64,000 bases of DNA from a bacterium (GCA_022072055.1 JAJVIK010000020.1:62001-126000), one strand, 5' to 3'; positions 16,962 through 26,249 are shown, numbered from the stretch's first letter. Translations and numbers: made by a program. Notes: a model not told the origin generated them from the sequence alone.

Positions 16962-19751
16962 CTAAAAACTGATCGAAGTGATCGGGAGCGATGGGGAGTC
17001 GAACGCGCCCAGGTGATTGGGGTCGCCCGGCTCCCGGAAGGTCGCTTCCGGCCCCAAAACCCACCCATAGTAATCGGCCAGGGTGAATCTCCGAGGAACG
17101 CTCGGGTTGTCCGAGTTCACAAGCAAGGGAATCTCGGTCTCGTCATAGAGATTCTCCGGGGGCGCAAGTCCGCCCTCAGGCTTGATATCGCTCCGGGGGA
17201 CATCCGCGATCAGCTGCAGGGCTTCCAGGTCGAAATCCCATTCGATCAAGATGGAACCATGCCCATCCGGATCGATGATCTCGGCAATAATGTCGGTCAG
17301 ACCCGGGAAATCCCTGAGCCAGGGGAAGGAGCGCTCCGCGGTTTCCTTGGGCTTCACCCGCCCGCGGTCATCATAGACAATCTGGTCGCTGACCAGATAA
17401 CTGGCGCCATAGTACTCCACGACCGAATAACCGCGTCCCATCTGAAGCACCAACGTGTCCACCGGACTGAAAGTGGTCGGGTCCTCGGATTCAGCGGCGC
17501 TTCCGAAGGAAGAGCCACCCAGGCCGGCTCCCCCGAGCCCACCGCCACCAAGCCCTCCCCCAAACTGTCCACCCAATCCGCCAAGCTGACCGCCGACGCC
17601 TCCGAACTGGCCTCCCAATCCTCCAAACTGGCCACCAAGTCCCGCGCCCGCCAGCCCGCCACCCGGAAAACCTCCGCCGATCTGGCCCCCGGGGAAGCCT
17701 CCGCCGAATTGGCCACCCGGGAATCCCCCTCCAAACTGACCGCCGCCAAACTGACCCCCGCCAAACTGACCCCCTCCAAACTGACCCCCTCCAAACTGAC
17801 CCCCTCCAAACTGACCCCCTCCAAACTGACCCCCTCCAAACTGACCGCCGCCAAACTGACCCAGGCCGCCGCCCAAGCCTCCTCCGAGGCCGCCAAAGGC
17901 AGCCGCCCCCAAGGACTGGCTGGCCGCGGCCCCACGCGGAAGCAGCAACGAGGGGTTGGACGAGATAATTCGGCCCAGGACCTCTTGGCTGATATCCGGC
18001 ACATAGAGGGTGAGCGGGACTGTCATCCACTCCTCGGTGAACAGGAACGGAATCCGACCGATAAAGTCCACCGGTCGCTGGATTTCCGACTCCACGCCCA
18101 GGTATTGGTAGATGAGCGCCACCGCCGCCGCCTCGGGATAGTTCAAAACCTGTGTCTTCACTTCGGGCGAGAGTTTTCCCTCGAAGATGCGGATTCTCGA
18201 ATCATAGGGGTTCCTGGAGGTTTCATCGCCCACCAGCTCATCCAATCCTTTCAGGACGGACTGAGTGCCGCGCAGCTCTGTCGGCCCGGTGAAGATGCTG
18301 TCCGCGGTGCGCGCGCGGAAGACATGCATGAGACGTAAAATGCGGTCATAGGCCACGGTCCGCACCCACTCGATCTGCCGATGGATGGTCTGGTAGACCG
18401 GGTCCTTCTCGCCGGCCAGCTTGTAGACCTTCTCGGCCTCATCCAGGTAGGTCCGGTTGCCGCGCGGATACCCCTGAAGATCGAGAGTGCCATGAAGCTG
18501 TTTCTCCTGCTCGCTTCCCGGTTGCACCGGACCCACCGCGGCTCCTGGTTGAGGGAACTGGCCGGGGAAGCCCGGCTGGCCCGGGAATTGGGGTGGGGGA
18601 ACGAAAGGCTGGCCCGGGGCCCCGGGCTGCTGCTGAACCTGCTGACGGGCTTGAAGAGTCCCGGGCGGGTATTGCTGGTTGTAGCCGAAGAAATGCATCC
18701 AAGTGTAGGCCCGATTGGCGAGCAGGGCGGCCTCGGAGTAGTCGAACCGCCCTTGGGCGTCGAGCTCATATTCCGAGCGGGCGGTCTCGCGGTAGTCCCG
18801 GAGGGTCTGGTCTTCGGTTCCCTCGTCCACATCAGGCACCTGCGGGCCTCGGATGGTGAAGGAGTCGATGGCCAGGGCGCTACCCTCCTGGCCGGGGATA
18901 GGATCGGTCTGAATGCCGAGAAGGATGTCCACGAAGTCCGTGTCGATGGTGGGTCCCAGCGTGCCGCGGAGCTCCAGATCGGCCTCATCCTCGGCGGTCC
19001 ACCAGGTGATCTGATTGTCGCCCTCGGCGCGACGAAGCTCGACCGTGAGCGAGTCTTCCGCGCGGAGGTCATCGATACGATCCTGGGCGGTGAAGTGCTC
19101 CAGCTGTTGCCAGTCGCCCGCGTAGCGGACCGCGGCGGGTTCGGAGGGGTCTGGAGAAGGGTATTGGATCGCGATGTTCACTCTGCCTTCGCGGGCCCCA
19201 TCAAACTTCCAGTCGTGCTCGCGAACGAAGAACAGGACATTCGCGGCCTGAAAAGTCCGCCCGCGGATCGCAATCTTGATTTCTGCCCGAAAGCCACCCT
19301 GGATGGGGTCCGGGGTGATGACCTTGTAGCGCTTCAGCTCGGTGGGGGCGAATCGGGTGGTCGCTTCCCCACCCCCGACCTGCATGGGAATCCCTCCGGA
19401 AACGAGCAGGACGCCCTCTTTCTCCTGGGCCTTGATCGGGTCATCGTATATGGTGGCCTGCTCGTGCGGAACGCGGGGGTCCTGCTTGGCGGCGGTGTCC
19501 GGGTTGGCGAAGTAATTGATGTCGTAGGCGAACCAGGCGTTCCCCGGCTTGCCATCCTCAAACTCATCGCTCCAGACCCCTTCATCCACCGAATAGTCGG
19601 CCTCGGTCAGGAAGGAAGGGATCGACTCGGCGAGATCGCTGGGGACGGCGGCGGACTCCCCCTCGGCGGGGGGATTCTCTTGGGCAACGGCAGTCCTCGG
19701 CAGGCTCAGCGCAATCCCCACAAGCAGGGGGAGGCAAATCCTCAAGATCAT
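16962..19751 (-). CDS. large secreted protein with LamG-like N-terminus and Gly-rich repeat region
   Basis: 929 residues from the ATG at 19751, which has GAGGAG 8 bases upstream and opens a signal peptide (MILRICLPLLVGIALSLP). Residues about 60-310 look like a LamG/concanavalin-type sheet. A Pro/Gln segment follows near 370-410, then a helical region. A Gly-rich stretch near 620-750 contains nine consecutive QFGGG units and further FPGGQ and LGGQFG blocks. A conserved-looking C-terminal domain of about 170 residues ends the protein. The Gly-rich part resembles structural or matrix proteins. The MBL gene starts 4 bases downstream. Function unknown. Confidence 0.78.
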   Translation of the reverse strand: MILRICLPLLVGIALSLPRTAVAQENPPAEGESAAVPSDLAESIPSFLTEADYSVDEGVWSDEFEDGKPGNAWFAYDINYFANPDTAAKQDPRVPHEQATIYDDPIKAQEKEGVLLVSGGIPMQVGGGEATTRFAPTELKRYKVITPDPIQGGFRAEIKIAIRGRTFQAANVLFFVREHDWKFDGAREGRVNIAIQYPSPDPSEPAAVRYAGDWQQLEHFTAQDRIDDLRAEDSLTVELRRAEGDNQITWWTAEDEADLELRGTLGPTIDTDFVDILLGIQTDPIPGQEGSALAIDSFTIRGPQVPDVDEGTEDQTLRDYRETARSEYELDAQGRFDYSEAALLANRAYTWMHFFGYNQQYPPGTLQARQQVQQQPGAPGQPFVPPPQFPGQPGFPGQFPQPGAAVGPVQPGSEQEKQLHGTLDLQGYPRGNRTYLDEAEKVYKLAGEKDPVYQTIHRQIEWVRTVAYDRILRLMHVFRARTADSIFTGPTELRGTQSVLKGLDELVGDETSRNPYDSRIRIFEGKLSPEVKTQVLNYPEAAAVALIYQYLGVESEIQRPVDFIGRIPFLFTEEWMTVPLTLYVPDISQEVLGRIISSNPSLLLPRGAAASQSLGAAAFGGLGGGLGGGLGQFGGGQFGGGQFGGGQFGGGQFGGGQFGGGQFGGGQFGGGQFGGGFPGGQFGGGFPGGQIGGGFPGGGLAGAGLGGQFGGLGGQFGGVGGQLGGLGGQFGGGLGGGGLGGAGLGGSSFGSAAESEDPTTFSPVDTLVLQMGRGYSVVEYYGASYLVSDQIVYDDRGRVKPKETAERSFPWLRDFPGLTDIIAEIIDPDGHGSILIEWDFDLEALQLIADVPRSDIKPEGGLAPPENLYDETEIPLLVNSDNPSVPRRFTLADYYGWVLGPEATFREPGDPNHLGAFDSPSLPITSISF
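17731..17865 (-). repeat. tandem 15-bp repeat encoding QFGGG units
   Basis: Nine head-to-tail copies of a 15-base unit (plus strand CCAAACTGACCCCCT with rare changes) start at 17731, 17746, 17761, 17776, 17791, 17806, 17821, 17836 and 17851. The middle copies are nearly identical, which suggests recent slippage expansion and possible length variation. Confidence 0.9.
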
Positions 19752-19848
19752 GGCATGGGCTCCTCGATCGGGGTAGGGTGGGTTTCCTCCAGTCCTACAC
19801 GCCGATAGTGTGTCAAAAAACGGAGCGAGCGTCAAACCTGAATGCCTC

Positions 19849-19881
19849 AAAAAAAGAGGGCATCCGTTTCCGGATGCCCTC
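19849..19881 (-). terminator. intrinsic terminator of the pseudopilin gene
   Basis: On the minus strand, GAGGGCATCCG-GAAA-CGGATGCCCTC forms a perfect 11-bp stem with a GAAA tetraloop, directly followed by seven T residues. It starts 30 bases after the pseudopilin stop codon. Confidence 0.92.
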
Positions 19882-19910
19882 CGTCCTTGAGTCGTTTCGC
19901 TGGTACGAAC

Positions 19911-20729
19911 TTACTGCTGGAAGCGCCACAGGTCGCCCGGGGACTTGGTGCCATTGGTGGGCGAGTACACGCACTTCCCAATGCGCAGAGCCTCGGAGAC
20001 CGAACGGCAACCGCTGTCGCAGAACTCGGTTCCGATGTTGGTCGAGGTCTGGTGCAGGGTCGGGCCATCCTTCTCGCCCCCGCCGAACGCCAAGCAGGCC
20101 GGGAAGGGACCGCCCACCGCGGCGCCGCGGCTGCAGTTGCAGCGGAAACCGTTCTGACCGCAACCCACCGCCGCGATTCCATCCGGCCCAAGGCTGCGGA
20201 GCACGAAGGTGTCGCGCAGGTTCAAGCCGAAGTAATCGTATTGGGAGTTGAAGCCGCCATCGTTCTTGAACGGATCCAGCGGAACCGAGGTGACCGCTTC
20301 GATCGGGGAGGTCATGACGCGCAGGTCGTAGTGGATGGACGCGGTCGGAGGGGTGGCGGCCTGCGCCGCTGACCCATCATTGGCGTCATCATAGAACGAT
20401 CCGGTCACCCAGATGATCGAGCACGCATGCAGGTTGTTGTCGGACGAGTTCGGGCTCATGCCACCGGCGGTGTTGGTCCACGCGGTCCAGCCGGCCTGGG
20501 CCACATTACCCGCCGGCGGGAAGATGCCCTCTTTGCTCGCGCTGATCAACGCGGTGTTGTAATCGAAGAGAGCAGTCGCCAGAGACCGCATTTCGCCGTT
20601 GGCCTTCGTGACGCGCGCACGAATCTGGGCCTCCAAGAAGTTCGGAAGAGCGATGGCAATCAGGATAAGGATGATAGCGATAACGATCAGGAGTTCGATC
20701 AGAGTGAAACCTTTTATTTTCCTCAACAT
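19911..20729 (-). CDS. type II secretion/type IV pilin-like pseudopilin
   Basis: 272 residues from the ATG at 20729, with GGAGG about 11 bases upstream. The prepilin leader is very short: MLRKIKG followed by FTLIELLIVIAIILILIAIA, with the cleavage site G|F and Glu at mature position 5. The hydrophobic helix continues into ALPNFLEAQIRARVTKANGEMRS. The C-terminal globular part is rich in Asn/Gly and holds several cysteines (CGQNGFRCNC, CDSGC). This resembles the large DUF1559-like/G-type pseudopilins of Planctomycetes and relatives. No other secretion genes are adjacent. A strong promoter and a terminator bracket it, so it is likely monocistronic and well expressed. Confidence 0.88.
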   Translation of the reverse strand: MLRKIKGFTLIELLIVIAIILILIAIALPNFLEAQIRARVTKANGEMRSLATALFDYNTALISASKEGIFPPAGNVAQAGWTAWTNTAGGMSPNSSDNNLHACSIIWVTGSFYDDANDGSAAQAATPPTASIHYDLRVMTSPIEAVTSVPLDPFKNDGGFNSQYDYFGLNLRDTFVLRSLGPDGIAAVGCGQNGFRCNCSRGAAVGGPFPACLAFGGGEKDGPTLHQTSTNIGTEFCDSGCRSVSEALRIGKCVYSPTNGTKSPGDLWRFQQ

Positions 20730-20813
20730 CCCAAGATTCACCTCCATTAAGATCACGGATGAGGGTGCGCCGACCGCCATGCGGCCCGCGCCTCCTTCCC
20801 TCGCAGGTTGAAC

Positions 20814-20843
20814 ACTATAAGCAGAGGTTGAGAGGGTTGTCAA
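20814..20843 (-). promoter_or_regulatory. strong promoter of the pseudopilin gene
   Basis: On the minus strand a perfect -35 TTGACA (20838-20843) and -10 TATAGT (20814-20819) are spaced by 18 bases. The predicted start leaves an untranslated leader of about 80 bases. Confidence 0.7.
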
Positions 20844-20948
20844 GGACCATTTTTGCCCAGAATGCGGAAATTTGAACCGAGTCGGGCACGGGCGGCCCCC
20901 CTCCCGGCGGGGTGATGGTCGGGCTACAGTCCGAATCGGCCCAGACCG

Positions 20949-21581
20949 ATGGGCCGGAGACTTGGAATGAGGACTGGCCTCTCACCCGCGGAGCTCGCTG
21001 AAATCGCGGAAAAACTGGATGAATCGGCGGCGGGGTACAGCGGTTTCCTAAGCTGGGCGCGCGACGAAGTGGAGGAGATCGACACCCCCCAGGGGGAAAG
21101 AGAGCCCTGGCGAGCCACCCTCATGGTATTCGCGGGCAGAGGCCGGGTGGAGGTCTTGCGCGCCCTTCTGAAGGACCATCCGCAATGGGTGTCGCCCCAC
21201 ACGGAGGCGTTGATTCGCGCCACCGACGCGGAGCTTGAGGAGTGGCTCTCCGAAGAGTGGAACCGGATCTCCGAGGAGCTCGAAGTGGCCCTCCCGATTC
21301 TGCTGGCGGCGTACCGTGGAGGATACACCCCTGGGGACCATCCCGACATCGGCTGGAATTTCGACGATTTCCTGGATGAACGCGATCTGCTTGAGTTTCT
21401 GCTCGCGGGATTGGGGGACCTGTTCCCCGTGACCGAGTTTCGGGAGGGGCTGGCCGAGGCTGACCGTGAGGCGCGCGCGTGGATTCTGGCTCTTCACCTC
21501 GAATCCTTCAGAGAAGAGTTCTTTCCGGGAAGAGTTGAGTGGTACCCGAGCCGGTTCTGGTGGCACCATTCCCTGGAGTAG
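20949..21581 (+). CDS. hypothetical acidic protein
   Basis: 210 residues, soluble, acidic and rich in Trp. Segments include LSPAELAEIAEKLDES, EWLSEEWNRISEELEVALPI and a C-terminal FPGRVEWYPSRFWWHHSLE. No known domain is recognised and no signal peptide is present. An internal ATG six codons downstream is an alternative start. It is convergent with the TMTC-like gene, 17 bases away. Confidence 0.6.
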   Translation: MGRRLGMRTGLSPAELAEIAEKLDESAAGYSGFLSWARDEVEEIDTPQGEREPWRATLMVFAGRGRVEVLRALLKDHPQWVSPHTEALIRATDAELEEWLSEEWNRISEELEVALPILLAAYRGGYTPGDHPDIGWNFDDFLDERDLLEFLLAGLGDLFPVTEFREGLAEADREARAWILALHLESFREEFFPGRVEWYPSRFWWHHSLE

Positions 21582-21598
21582 AAGCGTGTCTCGCGCTC

Positions 21599-23347
21599 TC
21601 AGCGCGATGGACTTGGAATTCCGCTCCGGTTGAGCCGGTCGAGACGTTCACGGGCCTCGGTCGATGGCGGATCGAGCTCAAGCGCGGCGCGGAGGACCCT
21701 TTCCGCCTCGTCGCTTTCCCCGATCAGAATCAAGGCATCCGCGAGCGGGACATAGGCCTCCCGACACCCCGGTCTACGCCGAAGGAGTTCGCGGAGCTGC
21801 TCGGCGGCTTGGCGCGCTTGCCCTTCGCGAATCAGACCCAGGGCCAGGTTGAACCGCGCGGTGGCGAAGGAGGGGTTCAGCCGAACCGCTTCCTGGAGAC
21901 TCTGGAGCGCCTCTGCGTTTCGACCGAGGTGTGCGAGCACCCCGGCAAGCGCGAAATGCGCCTCGGCGTCTCCGGGATTATCCGCCAGCGCGCGCTCGGT
22001 GACCTGCAGCGCCTCTTCAGCGCGCCCTTTCTCCATCAGCTTGGCGGCCAGGAAACCCGCGGCCTTCGCGGACCTTGGGACTGTCCGGACAGTGTATTGC
22101 CAAAGCTCCAACTCGTCCGCATAGAGGTGGGAAGTCCGGTTTGAAAGGACGGTCAGAACCACGATCACGGCAAGGAGCATGGCGCGACGAAGGCGCGCGC
22201 CAAGGCGTGGACTAAGCCAGTCCGTTCCAAGCAGGATCCCGGCGAGGAGCGCGGCGGGTCCGATGACGGCGTGGTACTGATGATGGTCGAACACAAAGCA
22301 GTAAGCCATGCCGCCATAGTCGAGAATTCCCAAGACCGGCGACAGCATGAGCAGGTAATAGAGGATGGCCACCAGCGGCCCTGTTCCGAGACGGCGTCGT
22401 AAACCCCAGCAGAGGGCCACCAATCCCACCCAAGCGAGGGGAAACAGGTGTGGCCAAGGCGAAGCGGCGTTCACATCCCACTTCCCATAGACCGGCGTGA
22501 GGCGGTCAGGCCAGATGAGATCCCACGCATAGTGGGAGGCGATTTGACCCGCCAAAACCCAGCGCTCAAGGAGCGTGAAGTCGAAGTTCGCGTCCACCAT
22601 TCCCTGGGGATTCTGGACATGGCGGATCATCAGGAGCGCGGCAATCAGGCCGGCCCCCCAGAATGGGAGCAACGACAGGCGCGTGCCCCACAAGGCCGCA
22701 AGCAGAGAGGGGGCGCGTTCGCCGCGCGAGCCGGCTTCCACCGAATCCCTCCACCAAACCCAGAGGACAAGCGCGGCGGGGAGGGTGCAGATCATCGGTT
22801 TGGTGAGGAGACCGGCCACAAAACAGACCAGCCCCAGGGATGTGTTTCGGAAACGGTTCTGGGGGGACTGAGAGGTCCACAGCCAGGCGGTCAACAGCGC
22901 GAAGGTTCCGGATAGAACGTTCTTCAGCTCGGTGATCCAAGCCACGGTGGCCACCTGAACCGGGTGGAGAGCGTAGAGGAAGCCCGCCCCCCACGCGGCC
23001 TCACCCAAGAGGGGGCGAAGAATCCGGACCACCAGGCAAGCGTTCAGAACGTGCAGGGCCAAATTGACCGCGCGGCAGGGGAAGGGACGGCTGTCCCACA
23101 GGCGGTCCTCCAGCCAGAACACGGAGAAAAGGACCGGGTGATAATAGGGACAGGAGTCGGCCTCGAGCCAGATTCTCGCGAGCCCACGCGGATCTTGAAC
23201 CGCCGGGTTATGGGTCAGGTACGCGGCGTCATCCCAGAGGAAACCGCCGAGAAGAGAAGGGCCATAAGCCGCCAGGACCAAGGCGATCAGGATCCCCAGC
23301 GCTGTCCTTCGCGGGAACTTTGGACACGCGTGTTCCCCCTTCGACAT
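21599..23347 (-). CDS. TMTC-like multi-pass membrane protein with C-terminal TPRs
   Basis: 582 residues. The first 400 hold about ten membrane segments and begin with the GFLWDDAAYLTHNP motif; the acidic pair in the first periplasmic loop is typical of GT-C mannosyltransferase-like proteins (TMTC/PMT group). Residues about 430-575 carry three to four TPR units (AEAHFALAGVLAHLGRNAEA, ATARFNLALGLIREGQARQA). Such proteins may transfer sugars from lipid carriers to proteins. The ribosome-binding site GAGGAGG lies just before the ATG. The substrate is unknown. Confidence 0.78.
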   Translation of the reverse strand: MSKGEHACPKFPRRTALGILIALVLAAYGPSLLGGFLWDDAAYLTHNPAVQDPRGLARIWLEADSCPYYHPVLFSVFWLEDRLWDSRPFPCRAVNLALHVLNACLVVRILRPLLGEAAWGAGFLYALHPVQVATVAWITELKNVLSGTFALLTAWLWTSQSPQNRFRNTSLGLVCFVAGLLTKPMICTLPAALVLWVWWRDSVEAGSRGERAPSLLAALWGTRLSLLPFWGAGLIAALLMIRHVQNPQGMVDANFDFTLLERWVLAGQIASHYAWDLIWPDRLTPVYGKWDVNAASPWPHLFPLAWVGLVALCWGLRRRLGTGPLVAILYYLLMLSPVLGILDYGGMAYCFVFDHHQYHAVIGPAALLAGILLGTDWLSPRLGARLRRAMLLAVIVVLTVLSNRTSHLYADELELWQYTVRTVPRSAKAAGFLAAKLMEKGRAEEALQVTERALADNPGDAEAHFALAGVLAHLGRNAEALQSLQEAVRLNPSFATARFNLALGLIREGQARQAAEQLRELLRRRPGCREAYVPLADALILIGESDEAERVLRAALELDPPSTEARERLDRLNRSGIPSPSR

Positions 23348-23437
23348 TCAGTCCTCCTCGGAAAAGCCAGCCAATATACCCCGATCCATGCAGGCAGGCC
23401 AGAATCCGACGCAAGCGGGGCATGCGGTCCTTGATTC

Positions 23438-24529
23438 TTGACGCTACCCCGGGGGATCGTGAGAATCGCTCTTGATCCGCGGGAACCGATTCCACGAAAG
23501 GCGCGCAACGGTTTGTCCACAAGCCCCCAAGTATTGGCCTCATCGGTGGTGATCCCTGTCCACAACGCCGGGGAAAGGCTTGTTCCCTTATTGGAAGCGA
23601 TTCGAGGGCAATCCCATGCACCCAAAGAGGTGGTGATTGTGGATGACGGCTCCACGGATGGGTCCGCGGAAACGGCCGAGCGTTGGGCGAGCGACCATCC
23701 CGAGACTCCCTGGAAGGTCCACCGTCAGCCTAATCAAGGCCCCGCCGCCGCCCGCAACCACGGAGCGGCCCTGTGTAAAGGCGAAATCCTGGTGTTCATC
23801 GATAGTGATTGCCTGCCGGAGGCGGACTGGCTGGAGAAGATGCTGGCTCCCTTCGAGGACCCTGGAGTGGTGGGGGTCCAGGGGGCCTATCGCTGCGATC
23901 AGGAAGAGTGGATCGCCCGGTTCAGCCAACTTGAGATCGAAGAGCGCTACCGGCGGATGCTCCGCGCGGATTCCATTGACTTTATCGGAACCTACGCCGC
24001 GGCGTATCGACGGACCGTTTTTCAGGAGCAGGGGGCCTTCGACACCCGCTTCCCGATGGCGAGTGGCGAGGACGCCGATTTTTCCTTCCGGCTTTCCGAC
24101 CGCGGACTGCGGATGGTCTTCAACCCCGAAGCGGTGGTTTACCATGTTCACCCCACCACATTGGGGAAATACCTCCGCCAGAAATACTGGCGCGCCTATT
24201 GGCGGAACCTGATCTATCGCCGTCACCTCTCCAAGATGTGGAAGGACTCCTACACGCCCAACACCTTGAAGCTTCAAACCCTGCTCGGATTGGTTTTCCC
24301 GGCGAGCCTGGCGGGTTTGTTCGTGGGCTTGCCCTGGTCGTTCGCGCCCGTGCTCACCCTTCTGGCAATCCTCCTGCTCTCGGTTCCTTTCACCTGCTGG
24401 GTAGCGCGACACAGCCTGCCGCTCGCGCTCGTCACCCCGCTGGTACTCTTCCTGCGAACCTTTGTCCTGGCGGCGGGGACCGCGCACGGAGCGATTAAAG
24501 GGTTGTGGGTAAAGAAGGACTTTCTTTAG
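23438..24529 (+). CDS. family 2 glycosyltransferase
   Basis: Up to 363 residues. The GT-A domain starts VVIPVHNAG and shows VVIVDDGSTDGS, the DxD-type FIDSDCLPEADW and the acceptor-side ASGEDADFSFRL. Two to three hydrophobic segments follow after residue 285 (LLGLVFPASLAGLFVGLPW and LTLLAILLLSVPFTCWVA), so it is membrane-attached. It probably adds sugars to a lipid-linked or surface polysaccharide. The start is uncertain: TTG at 23438 and GTG at 23459 are both possible and neither has a convincing ribosome-binding site. Confidence 0.85.
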   Translation: MTLPRGIVRIALDPREPIPRKARNGLSTSPQVLASSVVIPVHNAGERLVPLLEAIRGQSHAPKEVVIVDDGSTDGSAETAERWASDHPETPWKVHRQPNQGPAAARNHGAALCKGEILVFIDSDCLPEADWLEKMLAPFEDPGVVGVQGAYRCDQEEWIARFSQLEIEERYRRMLRADSIDFIGTYAAAYRRTVFQEQGAFDTRFPMASGEDADFSFRLSDRGLRMVFNPEAVVYHVHPTTLGKYLRQKYWRAYWRNLIYRRHLSKMWKDSYTPNTLKLQTLLGLVFPASLAGLFVGLPWSFAPVLTLLAILLLSVPFTCWVARHSLPLALVTPLVLFLRTFVLAAGTAHGAIKGLWVKKDFL

Positions 24530-24588
24530 AGCTTTCGGCGCGGCAGTCCCAAGGTCTTTGATTTCGGCTAGAAGGGGCGGAGGCGGAA

Positions 24589-24732
24589 GTGGAGGCTGTG
24601 GAGGAAGAGGGAAGGTCCAAGCCATCTGAGTTGTTCGAGCATTACAGGGATGTCATCGGCACGGCCAAAGGTCTTCCCCCGGATGCGGCCGTGAACCACG
24701 ACCATTACTTGTACGGGATGCCGAAGCGGTGA
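24589..24732 (+). CDS. small antitoxin-like protein upstream of a PIN toxin remnant
   Basis: A 47-residue frame from GTG that ends LPPDAAVNHDHYLYGMPKR. This ending is what I recognise from small antitoxins paired with PIN-domain toxins. Its stop overlaps the GTG of the following PIN fragment (GTGA), the coupling typical of toxin-antitoxin pairs. The frame upstream has a stop at 24559, so the protein is short. The start could also be the GTG at 24598. Confidence 0.5.
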   Translation: MEAVEEEGRSKPSELFEHYRDVIGTAKGLPPDAAVNHDHYLYGMPKR

Positions 24733-24851
24733 AGGGCGTGTTTGCCGACACGGGCTTCCGAATCTTGCCGTGGTTCACGAATCCCTCTCCAGCGGGTACA
24801 GCGGCTTGCGGCGGTTGTGATAGACGAATGACTCCGGCCCGGCCTGGGTAA
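24729..24851 (+). pseudogene. truncated PIN-domain (VapC-like) toxin
   Basis: The frame opens with VKGVFADTGF, matching the N-terminal strand of PIN ribonucleases with its first catalytic Asp. After about 13 codons the homology ends and the frame runs antisense into the end of the M81 peptidase gene, stopping at 24849-24851. The remaining catalytic acids of a PIN domain are missing, so the toxin is dead. Confidence 0.55.
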
Positions 24852-26244
24852 TCCCAGGGGTGTCGACCGGAATCACCCGCGCGGAAATCGGCTCGTAGGC
24901 GGCGCGGGGAGCGGTCGCCCCCTTGACCACCACCACATTGTACAATCCCGGATCGATTCCCAGGCTGAGCAATTGCTGAAGACTGGTGGGCATCACCCGC
25001 AAGCTGTTCAGGACAAGTGTGTGGCCCGCCTCGGTGTCCACCACCGCGGTGAGTCCTTGGTCGAAAAACTTGAGGCCGCCATGACGAGGCTCCGGCTCCG
25101 TGAATCGACCCTCCGCGAGGAGGCGGACCATCCCGCGAATCGGAATGGGCTGACCGTGTCGGTCATCGGTCTTGCCTCCGACCACCGGCTCCACCATCGC
25201 CCCCACCCCTTTGGCTCGGCACTGGGCCGCGGAGGTGGGGTCATACAGGACCACCAGGGCAGGAGAAAGCTCTTGGCGCAGGATTTCCGCGAAGAGGTGG
25301 GTCGAGTCCCCCGGGCCGCCGCCTCCGATGTTGTCTCCGCAGTCCATCAGGCTCACCAGGCCCGGGGTCTCCGCGGCGATCCGGACCGCGGTGGCAGGGT
25401 CCGGCAGGCGCGCGTTGAGGGGTTCCCTCCGGTCCCAGGCAAACCGCTCAAGTCGGTCCGCCATCCGGTCCGCGAGAGAGCAGTCGCCGTTGGCCACAAC
25501 CACGGCGGAGCACCCCATTTCAGGGACATCCGCGTAGATGTAGCCGGGCGCGAATGAAGCGCTCAGAATTCCATCGGCCTCCCCGACACGCGCAACGTCC
25601 TCCATCAGTTCCGCCATGGCCCCCGACCCGGTGTATTGCCGAACGATGTGGATCAGCATCGGTGGTTTGCGGAGGGCCTGAACCGGCCTTCCGCCGCAGC
25701 GTAAGACCCGGTCGAGAATCCGTGCGCATTCGAGCCCGCGCTCGCGTTGGTCGAGGTGCGGATAGGTCCGGTAGACAACCGTGGCGGTGGCGTTTTCGAT
25801 CATCCGTTCGGAGATGTTGGCGTGCATGTCCAGGGACAGGATGATCGGCAACTCCGGACCCAGCGCGGCGCGAAGACGCCCGAGCGTCTCGCCGTCCGCG
25901 TCCGGGAAGCCTTCCGCCACCATCGCGCCATGCAGGGCGAGTAGCAGACCGTCGATCCTCCCGGAGCGCGCGACCCCGGAGAGCATGTCTCCAACGATTT
26001 CCTCATAAGTGTTTCGGGCGACCGGCCCGGCGGGGGTGGCCCAAGCAGCCAGGATCGGGACGATCTCGAAGTCATGGTCCCGGCACCCCTGGATGAATCC
26101 GCCGAGCTCATGGTGAGCCTCCTCCCAAACCGGGATCAGAGATTGACCACGGTGAAGGCTCGCCTCCTCAAATTGGCGGAGCGTGGTCGCCTCGGAGGAA
26201 AAGGTGTTGGACTCATGGAGGAACCCCGCGATGGCGGCACGCAT
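24775..26244 (-). CDS. M81-family metallopeptidase (MlrC-like)
   Basis: 489 residues, the usual length of the MlrC/M81 family first known from microcystin degradation. Visible motifs are the N-terminal GFLHESNTFS, LLLALHGAMVAEG, ILSLDMHANIS with the metal-binding Asp-x-His, YRTYPHLDQRERG, and a C-terminal MDCGDNIGGGGPGDST. In most environmental bacteria members are general amidases or peptidases of unknown substrate. The start is 5 bases before the end of the upstream large secreted protein gene on the same strand, so they are likely one transcript. Confidence 0.88.
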   Translation of the reverse strand: MRAAIAGFLHESNTFSSEATTLRQFEEASLHRGQSLIPVWEEAHHELGGFIQGCRDHDFEIVPILAAWATPAGPVARNTYEEIVGDMLSGVARSGRIDGLLLALHGAMVAEGFPDADGETLGRLRAALGPELPIILSLDMHANISERMIENATATVVYRTYPHLDQRERGLECARILDRVLRCGGRPVQALRKPPMLIHIVRQYTGSGAMAELMEDVARVGEADGILSASFAPGYIYADVPEMGCSAVVVANGDCSLADRMADRLERFAWDRREPLNARLPDPATAVRIAAETPGLVSLMDCGDNIGGGGPGDSTHLFAEILRQELSPALVVLYDPTSAAQCRAKGVGAMVEPVVGGKTDDRHGQPIPIRGMVRLLAEGRFTEPEPRHGGLKFFDQGLTAVVDTEAGHTLVLNSLRVMPTSLQQLLSLGIDPGLYNVVVVKGATAPRAAYEPISARVIPVDTPGITQAGPESFVYHNRRKPLYPLERDS

Positions 26245-26249
26245 GGAGA

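Noticed and set aside
16958-17068. Longer start for the MBL-fold gene
   Set aside because: The extra 37 residues are encoded antisense-free but inside the end of the upstream gene, have basic low-quality composition and precede the conserved start of the fold; the TTG at 16957 fits the operon spacing better.
17731-17865. Regular repeats that could suggest a CRISPR array
   Set aside because: The units are contiguous, 15 bases long and without spacers, and they translate to a clean QFGGG series in an exported protein.
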